A DNA stretch of 7,671 nt. Origin: Acetobacteraceae bacterium (GTDB lineage Bacteria > Pseudomonadota > Alphaproteobacteria > Acetobacterales > Acetobacteraceae). How positions within the stretch are numbered: the stretch's first letter is position 1; each line of letters starts with the position of its first letter. A program made the position numbers and the translations under genes. This document shows positions 1-5,206 of the stretch, piece after piece. The stretch is taken from the NCBI GenBank assembly GCA_020853405.1, contig JADYYZ010000169.1, positions 1 through 7,671 on the forward strand, written 5' to 3'. The notes beneath the pieces were generated by a model. It searched no databases. It saw nothing but the letters and a program-made list of their open reading frames with translations, and was not told the origin of the DNA.

Positions 1-493
1 CGCGCTTACGCTCGCCGCCGCCGGCGTCGAGCTGCCGGCGGCCGCCGCCGCCCCGCTTGGCGAACGGGTGGGCCGCGCCGAGCTCGCGTTTGAAGTGATC
101 GGGCAGGTTCCCGGCGCCGGCTCGCCGCAGGCGCAGGCGCACGCCTGGCGCGATGCGGGCGGCTACGTGCAGGTGCCGCGGCTGCTGCTGGACTGGGGGC
201 CGCTGTCGCTTTCCGCCGACGCAAGGCTCGCGCTGGACCAGGCGGCGCAGCCGAGCGGTGCCGGAAGCGCGCGCCTTTCTGGCCTCGGGCCGACACTGGA
301 GTCGCTCGCCGATGCCGGCTTCATTCCGCGCCAGACCGCGCAGGCGGGCCGTGCCATCGTCGCCCTGCTGCAGCGCGCGCCCGCCGGCGGCGGCCCGCCG
401 GTGGTGGAGCTGCCGCTGCTGTTGCGGGACCGCACGCTGTCGGCCGGGCGGTTCACGCTGCTGCGCCTGCCGCCGATCGCATGGCCCCCCTGA
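1..493 (+). CDS. DUF2125 family protein, C-terminal part (5' end outside window)
   Basis: The reading frame is open from base 2 to the TGA at 491-493, so this is the last ~163 residues of a longer protein whose start is outside the window. The visible part has an Ala/Leu/Gly-rich beta-strand pattern. It contains an AWRDAGG segment followed by a strand with LLLDWGPLSLSAD, a LDQAAQPSGAG block, and a C-terminal GGGPPVVELPLLLRDRTLS...LLRLPPIAWPP block. From memory of the family, this order (WRDAGG, WGPL, QP-GAG, PPVVE-PL, LLRLPP) is typical of DUF2125, a family of proposed envelope-associated proteins in alphaproteobacteria with no known biochemical function. A GTG at 68 could be picked as a start by a gene caller, but family-like sequence continues upstream of it, so the gene is better read as partial. 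It appears unrelated to the sugar operon downstream. Confidence 0.75.
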   Translation, partial: ALTLAAAGVELPAAAAAPLGERVGRAELAFEVIGQVPGAGSPQAQAHAWRDAGGYVQVPRLLLDWGPLSLSADARLALDQAAQPSGAGSARLSGLGPTLESLADAGFIPRQTAQAGRAIVALLQRAPAGGGPPVVELPLLLRDRTLSAGRFTLLRLPPIAWPP

Positions 494-500
494 TCGCGGC

Positions 501-536
501 GCACTTGATCTGCGCCAGGGTCCCGGCGCAGAGTGC
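501..536 (+). terminator. Bulged hairpin just after the DUF2125 gene
   Basis: GCACT (501-505) pairs with AGTGC (532-536), and CTGCGCC (510-516) pairs with GGCGCAG (525-531). This gives a 12-pair stem with a 4-base bulge on the left arm and an 8-base loop. It begins 7 bases after the stop codon, where a terminator would be expected. The following bases (AAATGTG) are not a T-run, so it is either a weak or factor-assisted terminator or a 3'-end protecting structure. Confidence 0.4.
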
Positions 537-565
537 AAATGTGACATCGGTACTGACCCGGATTG

Positions 566-577
566 CGCGAATTCGCG
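566..577. repeat. Perfect 12-bp palindrome CGCGAATTCGCG
   Basis: This is a perfect self-complementary 12-mer with no spacer, in the gap between the DUF2125 gene and the small ACT-like gene. It could be a binding site for a dimeric regulator of the ACT-like gene, but the core has no family-specific look that I can name. The palindrome does not extend further (G565 versus T578). Confidence 0.4.
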
Positions 578-578
578 T

Positions 579-600
579 CCCGGCCGCCACGGCGGCCGGG
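579..600 (+). terminator. GC-rich hairpin upstream of the ACT-like gene
   Basis: CCCGGCCGC (579-587) and GCGGCCGGG (592-600) form a perfect 9-bp stem around a CACG tetraloop. It lies 38 bases before the ATG at 638. No T-run follows (CCGAATGTTCTCG), so intrinsic termination would be weak. It could be a second structure ending the upstream transcript or a 5' leader element of the small gene. Confidence 0.35.
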
Positions 601-637
601 CCGAATGTTCTCGTGCAATCAAGGATCGAGTGCTGTC

Positions 638-889
638 ATGTCCGCCCTGCCATCGTCTGAACCCTGTCACCGCAGTTTCCGGCTTACCGCCGTCGCCGAC
701 CCTGGGCTGTTGCCGCGGGTTCTGGAACCGTTCGCCAAGCGCGGGCTGGTGCCCGAACGCCTGCGCGCCGAGCGCCGGGGCGAGATGCTGGTGGTCGAGC
801 TCACCGCTGACCTCCCCGACGGCATCGCGTCCCTGGTCGCGGCAGCGCTTTCCGGCGTGGTCGGGGTGACGCTGCTCGCCGCCGATTGA
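638..889 (+). CDS. Small ACT-like domain protein
   Basis: This encodes an 83-residue protein that is essentially one small domain. The predicted order is strand (FRLTAVAD), helix starting at Pro-Gly (PGLLPRVLEPFAKRG), strand (LVPERLRAER), strand (EMLVVELTAD), helix (GIASLVAAALSG) and strand (VVGVTLLA). This beta-alpha-beta-beta-alpha-beta order, with a DPG...L-RVL-PFA-RG helix, resembles ACT domains such as those in small regulatory subunits of acetolactate synthase. ACT domains usually bind amino acids and control biosynthetic enzymes, but no catalytic partner gene is visible here, so the role is open. I chose ATG 638, which has AAGGA at 621-625 and GAG at 628-630 upstream. Earlier in-frame starts (TTG 563, ATG 605) would add an Arg/Pro-rich stretch that reads through the 579-600 hairpin and lacks a good ribosome binding site. 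It is not obviously part of the operon that follows. Confidence 0.6.
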   Translation: MSALPSSEPCHRSFRLTAVADPGLLPRVLEPFAKRGLVPERLRAERRGEMLVVELTADLPDGIASLVAAALSGVVGVTLLAAD

Positions 890-916
890 TCGCGCCCAGC
901 TGGCCCTGACGGCGGC

Positions 917-945
917 TTGCGCTGCCGGGTAGGATCGGTTAAACG
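917..945 (+). promoter_or_regulatory. Possible promoter of the lacI-led operon
   Basis: TTGCGC (917-922) could be a -35 element, with TAAACG (940-945, 17-base spacing) or TTAAAC (939-944, 16-base spacing) as a weak -10. If so, the -10 lies inside the operator at 938-966 and repressor binding would directly block polymerase. The -10 match is poor, so this is a tentative placement. The location itself is supported by the operator and the absence of another promoter-like region before the operon. Confidence 0.3.
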
Positions 946-966
946 TTTTACTCCTAAACGTTTAAC
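938..966. promoter_or_regulatory. LacI-family operator (double CG-centred palindrome)
   Basis: GTTAAACGTTT (938-948) and AAACGTTTAAC (956-966) are perfect 11-base inverted repeats around a 7-base spacer. Each arm also holds its own CG-centred palindrome. The first is GTTAAACGTTTTAC (938-951), 14 bp with one mismatched pair. The second is TAAACGTTTA (955-964), 10 bp and perfect. AAACGTTT cores with a central CG are the classic signature of LacI/PurR/GalR-family operators. The centres are 15 bp apart, which would allow two adjacent dimers. The operator ends directly against AGGA (967-970), the ribosome binding site of the LacI-family gene at 976, so autoregulation of the whole operon is very likely. 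Confidence 0.85.
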
Positions 967-975
967 AGGACGCTG

Positions 976-2046
976 ATGCGCGACCCGCGCGTGACCATCC
1001 GGGATGTCGCTGCCCGCGCCGGCGTGTCGACCGCGACCGTTTCGAATGTACTCAGCGGCAACAAGCCGGTGAACGCCGACCTGCAGGCACGGGTGCGCGA
1101 AGCCGCCCGCGACCTCGCCTACCAGGTCGACCGGGTGGCATCGCAGCTGCGTTCCGGCCAGACGCGCGTCGTCGGCGTGCTGGTGCCCGATCTCGACGAC
1201 AGTTTCTTCACCGCGCTCGTCTCCCAGCTCGAGGTGATGGCGCAGAAGGACGGCTACGACATCATCCTTGCCAGCTCGCGCGACGAGCTGGGCCTTGAGC
1301 AGTCGCGGCTGCGCGCGCTGCTGGCCTGGCGGCCGGCCGGGCTGGTCGTCGTGCCCTGCACCGATGCGGTGCCCGAGGTGCTGCGCGGCAAGGTCGGGAA
1401 ACTGCCGATGGTGTTCGCCGATCGCGTGCCACCCGAAGGCTCCGTCGTCGATACCGTCTCGATCAACAATCGCGAAGCCGGCGAGCATGCTGCCCGCCAC
1501 CTGCTTGCCAAGGGGCATCGCGACATCCTTCTCGCCGCCTCCGATCTCGCCATCTCGCCGATCCGCGAGCGCGCCCAGGGCGCGTGCGACCTGATCCGCA
1601 ATGCGCTTGGCGTGCCGCCCAGCGTCATCGGCCTCGGCTCGAACGCGGACCGCGGCAGTGCGACCTTCCTCGGCTGGCTGCAAGGCCGGACACTGCCGAG
1701 CGCGGTGATCGCGCTGACCAATGTCACGACGCTCGGCACGCTGTCGGCGCTGGCCGGCCTGCGCATCGACGTTCCCGGCGCGGTCTCCGTCATCGGCTTC
1801 GACGATTATCCCTGGATGAGTGCCCGCAGGACCGGGATCAGCGCGATCCGCCAGCCGATCGCCGAGATCGCGAGAATCGCCTGGCAGCATCTGTGCGCGC
1901 GCATCGAGGGCGACGACGCACCGCCGCGCAACATTGTGCTGCCCACGAGCCTCCAGGTTCGCGATTCCGTGCGCGACCTTCTGCCCCCCGGCGCCACCCG
2001 GCCGGACACCCGGCCGCTGCGGGCGCCGGCCGAGGCGGTGCGCTGA
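976..2046 (+). CDS. LacI-family transcriptional repressor
   Basis: This 356-residue protein has the normal LacI/GalR length. Residues 7-26 form the helix-turn-helix (TIRDVAARAGVSTATVSNVL). T19, A20 and N24 sit at the positions that in LacI are Y17, Q18 and R22 and read the operator. Residues ~48-59 are the hinge helix with L58, the leucine that in PurR and LacI inserts into the central CG step. Residues ~64-340 form the periplasmic-binding-protein-like effector domain, starting VVGVLVPDLDDSFF and containing VSVIGFDDYPWMS near the C-terminal ligand site. A Pro/Arg-rich tail of about 20 residues follows. ATG 976 has AGGA five bases upstream. The stop overlaps the next gene's ATG by one base (TGATG), so it is co-transcribed with the sugar transporter genes. 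The inducer is probably the transported sugar or a product of the downstream enzymes, which is inference from context. Confidence 0.93.
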   Translation: MRDPRVTIRDVAARAGVSTATVSNVLSGNKPVNADLQARVREAARDLAYQVDRVASQLRSGQTRVVGVLVPDLDDSFFTALVSQLEVMAQKDGYDIILASSRDELGLEQSRLRALLAWRPAGLVVVPCTDAVPEVLRGKVGKLPMVFADRVPPEGSVVDTVSINNREAGEHAARHLLAKGHRDILLAASDLAISPIRERAQGACDLIRNALGVPPSVIGLGSNADRGSATFLGWLQGRTLPSAVIALTNVTTLGTLSALAGLRIDVPGAVSVIGFDDYPWMSARRTGISAIRQPIAEIARIAWQHLCARIEGDDAPPRNIVLPTSLQVRDSVRDLLPPGATRPDTRPLRAPAEAVR

Positions 2047-2990
2047 TGCAAGGGCAGTGCCCGTGCCACCAGGCCGGCCGCGACCGGGGCGAAAGATGGA
2101 AAGCGGCGAGGCGCATCCGCCTGCCGGGTACGGCACGCTTTCTGCCGCTGCTGGCACCGGTGCATCTGCTGCTGCTCAGCATCATCGTGCTGCCGTCGTT
2201 CTATGTCGTGTGGCTCAGCCTCAACATCTCGAGCTTCGGCCAGGCGCCGAGCTTCGTCGGCATGCAGAACTACTGGCGCGTCCTTCTCGACCCTGCGTTC
2301 CACCGTGCGCTGCTGAACACGGTCGTCCTTGTCGTCGTCGCCGTCCATCTCGAGCTCGCGGCCGGGCTTTGCATGGCGCTGCTGTTCGCCAGCGGCCTGC
2401 CGTTCCGCCGCGTCCTGCTGGTCGCAGTGCTCGCGCCCTATGCGGTGAGCGAGGTCACCGCGGTGGTGATGTGGCGCTTCCTGTTCGATCCGGATGCGGG
2501 GCCGGTGACGCTCGCGCTGAGCGCGCTCGGCCTGCCTGGCCTCGACTGGTCGTTCGCGCCAACCGACGCGTTGATCCTGGTCGGCCTGTTGACGATCTGG
2601 CTGCACCTGCCCTTCACGTTCGTGATCATCTATGCGGCGCGGCTTGCCATTCCGACCGAGCTCTACGAGGCGGCGCGCATCGACGGCGCGACGAAGCTGC
2701 AGGCGTTCCGGCGCGTGACCCTGCCGCTGCTCGGCCCGGCAATGCTGATCGCGCTCCTGTTCCGCTACATCTTCGCCTTCCGCCTGTTCTCGGAGGCCTG
2801 GCTGCTGACCCAGGGCGGCCCGGCCCGCTCGACCGAGGTGGTGGCGATCTACCTCTACCAGGAGGCGTTCACCTTCAACGCCTTCGGCCCGGCGGCAGCG
2901 ACCGCCTGGATCATGGTGCTCACCTCGATGCTGCTGGCGGCGGGCTACGTCCTGCTGCTGCGGCGCGGCGGGCTCGTCCATGCGCACTGA
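2046..2990 (+). CDS. ABC sugar transporter permease 1 (CUT1, MalF/UgpA type)
   Basis: This 314-residue inner-membrane protein has about six hydrophobic segments. The first is at ~32-57 (LLAPVHLLLLSIIVLPSFYVVW), after an Arg-rich cytoplasmic N-terminus. The binding-protein-dependent transport signature (EAA loop) is intact: E208-A209-A210-R-I-D-G214, followed by RRVTLPLLGP at 222-230. This loop docks on the transporter ATPase. The N-terminal position in the permease pair, the PSF-VWLSL segment and the FVGMQNYWRVL motif after helix 1 match the first permease of carbohydrate uptake systems. I used ATG 2046, which overlaps the repressor stop by one base and has GAGG at 2032-2035. The first ~25 residues look unlike the family, so a later start is possible, but no better codon with a ribosome binding site is visible in this frame. 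Substrate cannot be read from the permease. Confidence 0.92.
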   Translation: MQGQCPCHQAGRDRGERWKAARRIRLPGTARFLPLLAPVHLLLLSIIVLPSFYVVWLSLNISSFGQAPSFVGMQNYWRVLLDPAFHRALLNTVVLVVVAVHLELAAGLCMALLFASGLPFRRVLLVAVLAPYAVSEVTAVVMWRFLFDPDAGPVTLALSALGLPGLDWSFAPTDALILVGLLTIWLHLPFTFVIIYAARLAIPTELYEAARIDGATKLQAFRRVTLPLLGPAMLIALLFRYIFAFRLFSEAWLLTQGGPARSTEVVAIYLYQEAFTFNAFGPAAATAWIMVLTSMLLAAGYVLLLRRGGLVHAH

Positions 2991-3813
2991 GCGGCTGCTG
3001 GGCGGGGCGGGCAAGGCGATCGCGGTCGCGGCGATCCTGTTCTGGTCGCTGTTTCCGATCCTGTTCATCACCATGTCGTCGCTGAAGCCGGGGCAGGACA
3101 TCTTCGCGGTGCCGCCGAAATGGCACTTCACGCCGACGCTTGCGCACTATGTCGAGCTCTGGCGCAGCTGGCGCGGCTTCTTTTCGGGGCTGCTGAACAG
3201 CACGCTGATCACGATCGGCGCGACGCTGCTGGCGATCGCCGCCAGCGCCTGTGCGGGCTATGTCTATTCGCGCCATGCCGGGCGTTGGCTCGGGGCAAGC
3301 CTGCTTCTGGTCATCGCGGTGCGGCTGATCCCGCCCATCGTGGTGACGCTGCCGCTGTTCCCGATCGTCAATGCGCTCGGCCTCAACGACACGCATCTCG
3401 TGCTTGTCCTGCTCTATGCCACCTTCTTCGTGTCGCTGGGCACCGTGCTGATGCGCACCTTCATCGACCAGATCCCGCAGGAGCTCGACGAGGCGGCGTC
3501 GATCGACGGCGCGGGGCGACTCACCATCCTGCGCCGGGTGATCGCGCCGCTCGCCATGCCGGGCGTGCTCGCGGTCGCGGTGTTCGTGATCGTCTTCTCG
3601 TGGAACGAGTTCCTTTTCGCCTTCATCTTCACCGCGACACGTGCCAAGACCGCGCCGCTCGTGATCTCGGAGATGATCGGCTCGATCGACGGCGTCGACT
3701 GGGGGATCCTGTTCGCCGCCTCGACGGTGCAGCTGGTGCCCGTCCTGCTGTTCGTCGTGTTCATGAACCGCTACCTCGTGGCCGGCCTCACCGCCGGCTC
3801 GACCAAGGGGTAG
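2980..3813 (+). CDS. ABC sugar transporter permease 2 (CUT1, MalG/UgpE type)
   Basis: This 277-residue inner-membrane protein is the normal length for a MalG-type permease. It starts with a short cytoplasmic segment and a first helix (AIAVAAILFWSLFPILFITMSSLKP). The SSLKPGQDIF and PPKW-F-PTLAHYVELW motifs that follow are typical of second permeases. The EAA loop is intact: E171-A172-A173-S-I-D-G177, then LRRVIAPLAMPG. A late WNEFLFAFIFT segment is also characteristic. The ATG at 2980 lies inside the end of the first permease gene, an 11-base overlap in another frame, so translational coupling and equal amounts of the two subunits are expected. The TAG stop is 23 bases before the binding-protein gene. 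Confidence 0.93.
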   Translation: MRTERLLGGAGKAIAVAAILFWSLFPILFITMSSLKPGQDIFAVPPKWHFTPTLAHYVELWRSWRGFFSGLLNSTLITIGATLLAIAASACAGYVYSRHAGRWLGASLLLVIAVRLIPPIVVTLPLFPIVNALGLNDTHLVLVLLYATFFVSLGTVLMRTFIDQIPQELDEAASIDGAGRLTILRRVIAPLAMPGVLAVAVFVIVFSWNEFLFAFIFTATRAKTAPLVISEMIGSIDGVDWGILFAASTVQLVPVLLFVVFMNRYLVAGLTAGSTKG

Positions 3814-3836
3814 CCAACCGAGGGAGAGAGGCTTCC

Positions 3837-5135
3837 ATGTCGAAGATGACGTCCGCAACGGAACTCACGCGTCGCGCCCTGATGGCGGGGGCGGCCGGTG
3901 CTGCCTCGGCGCTTGCGGCGGCACCTGTCCTTGCCGCGGGAAAGACCCTGAACGTGCTCTGCCACAGGGTGCACCAGACCGTGCTCGGTACCGGCGACGG
4001 CGATCTTCTGAAGGACTGGCGAAAGGCGAACGATGCCGACATCGCCTTCACCACGCTCGATTCCAACCCGCTCCAGGACCGCCTGTTCCGCGAGGCGAGC
4101 CTGCGCGAGACCGAGTTCGGCGTCGGCTTCCTGATCGACAACCGGCCGACCTCGGCGATCGCGGCACTGTTCGAGCCGCTCGGCCCCTACCAGGCGCAGA
4201 ACCCGATCGAGGCGTTCGCCGACATCGCGCCCGGCCTCGTGCGCGGCATGACGGTCGATGCCAACCTGGTCGGCATCCCGGTGCGGCACGCGACGCAGGG
4301 GCTGTTCTACAACGAGGCGCTGCTCGAGGAGGCCGGCATCGCCGCCCCGCCGACGACCCTGGAGGAGCTGGTCGAGCAGGCGAAGAAGGCGACCTTCACC
4401 GCGAAGGCGGGCACGCCCGTCACCGGACTCGTGCTGGCGAGCGACCTCGCCGTTTTCCCGGTGATGTTCGCGCGTGCCTTCGGCGGCGACTTCATCAGCC
4501 CCGACCTCAAACTGGTGCCGAACCGCGAGGCGATGGAAAGCGGGCTTGGCGTGCTGCGCGCGATGTTCGAAGCAGGCAGCCTGCCGCGCAGTTACGCAAC
4601 GACCAGGAACGACGACCAGGTCACCTGGCTGCAGCAGGGAAGGGCCGCCTTCACCGTGCTGCCCTTCGCCCGCTTCGCGCAGCTCAACAACCCCGAGCAG
4701 AGCCGGTTCCCCGGCCGGATCAAGGCGGTCGAATTCCCCGGCTCGACCGCGATCAGGGGCAAGGTGCCGATGGCCTCGGTGGTCGAGGCCTGGGCGATGT
4801 CGATCCCGAAGAACGCCAGGGACAAGGCGCTGGCCTGGAGCTTCATCCGCGAGGTGTCGAGCAAGCGTGTGACACTCGGCATGGCGATCAACGGCAACGG
4901 CCCGGTTCGCGTCTCGACCTATGGAGAGGCGGCGCTGAAGGCGAAGAACCCGCTCGCGGCGGTGGAAGCACGGGTGCTGGCGACGGCGCGTGGTGCCTTC
5001 CCGCCCTTCCCCGAGGCAGCCCGCGCGCAGGCGACCTTCCTTGAGGAAGTGCAGCTCGCGGTGCTTGGTCGCAAGCCGGTCAAGGAAGCCGTCGCCGCCA
5101 TCATCGAGCGCGTGCGGCCGATGATGCCGGCCTGA
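3837..5135 (+). CDS. ABC sugar transporter substrate-binding protein with Tat-like signal
   Basis: This 432-residue protein belongs to the extracellular solute-binding family 1 (CUT1 systems) and has the usual length. The N-terminus carries T11-R12-R13-A-L-M followed by a small-residue hydrophobic stretch and an A-P-V-L-A-A-G end (about 30-35). This is a twin-arginine-like export signal with probable cleavage near residue 33-35. No lipobox cysteine is present. Mature motifs include G146-I-P-V-R-H-A-T-Q-G-L-F-Y-N-E-A-L-L-E-E-A-G-I near 146-168, a hinge and pocket segment common in these proteins, and W-Q-Q-G-R-A-A-F near the middle. It would capture the substrate in the periplasm and deliver it to the two permeases encoded just upstream. 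AGGGAG (3821-3826) precedes ATG 3837. It is followed by a strong hairpin that may protect this mRNA segment. Confidence 0.92.
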   Translation: MSKMTSATELTRRALMAGAAGAASALAAAPVLAAGKTLNVLCHRVHQTVLGTGDGDLLKDWRKANDADIAFTTLDSNPLQDRLFREASLRETEFGVGFLIDNRPTSAIAALFEPLGPYQAQNPIEAFADIAPGLVRGMTVDANLVGIPVRHATQGLFYNEALLEEAGIAAPPTTLEELVEQAKKATFTAKAGTPVTGLVLASDLAVFPVMFARAFGGDFISPDLKLVPNREAMESGLGVLRAMFEAGSLPRSYATTRNDDQVTWLQQGRAAFTVLPFARFAQLNNPEQSRFPGRIKAVEFPGSTAIRGKVPMASVVEAWAMSIPKNARDKALAWSFIREVSSKRVTLGMAINGNGPVRVSTYGEAALKAKNPLAAVEARVLATARGAFPPFPEAARAQATFLEEVQLAVLGRKPVKEAVAAIIERVRPMMPA

Positions 5136-5143
5136 CACCTGCC

Positions 5144-5172
5144 GCGCCGCGGGGCGGAAGGCCCCGCGGCGC
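5144..5172 (+). promoter_or_regulatory. Very stable hairpin between binding-protein and oxidoreductase genes
   Basis: GCGCCGCGGGGC (5144-5155) and GCCCCGCGGCGC (5161-5172) form a perfect 12-bp GC-only stem around a GGAAG loop. It starts 8 bases after the binding-protein stop codon. The following bases (TCCATTCAT) have only scattered T, so it is not a classical intrinsic terminator. In many ABC operons such structures follow the binding-protein gene, where they block 3' exonucleases and allow partial termination, so that binding protein is made in excess over downstream products. That role here is inference. Confidence 0.65.
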
Positions 5173-5191
5173 TCCATTCATCGTGACTGAC

Positions 5192-5198
5192 GGAAGGA
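5192..5198 (+). promoter_or_regulatory. Ribosome binding site deciding the oxidoreductase start
   Basis: GGAAGGA lies 8 bases before ATG 5207 and is a near-consensus Shine-Dalgarno. An in-frame GTG at 5183 lies upstream of this element and would place it inside the coding region, so ATG 5207 is preferred. Confidence 0.7.
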
Positions 5199-5206
5199 CT
5201 GCCAGC

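Noticed and set aside
153..869. 238-residue + strand frame across the DUF2125 end and the intergenic gap
   Set aside because: It is Arg/Cys/Pro-rich, out of frame with both neighbouring genes and crosses three intergenic dyads. It is a shadow of the real frames.
878..916. GCCGCCG / CGGCGGC inverted repeat after the ACT-like gene as a terminator
   Set aside because: It is a 7-bp stem with a 25-base loop, partly inside the coding sequence and with no T-run. Such pairs are common by chance at this GC content.
1584..2045. Upstream extension of the first permease frame into the repressor gene
   Set aside because: The extension translates to Arg-rich nonsense inside the repressor coding region. 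The permease proper begins at or after ATG 2046.
667..2157. Long open frame on the - strand opposite the ACT-like gene and repressor
   Set aside because: It is antisense to a clear LacI-family gene, has a low-complexity Arg/Ala/Asp-rich composition and no recognisable domain. It is a typical high-GC shadow.
3120..3836. Upstream extension of the binding-protein frame into the second permease gene
   Set aside because: It is an out-of-frame shadow of the permease. ATG 3837 with its own ribosome binding site and signal peptide marks the true start.
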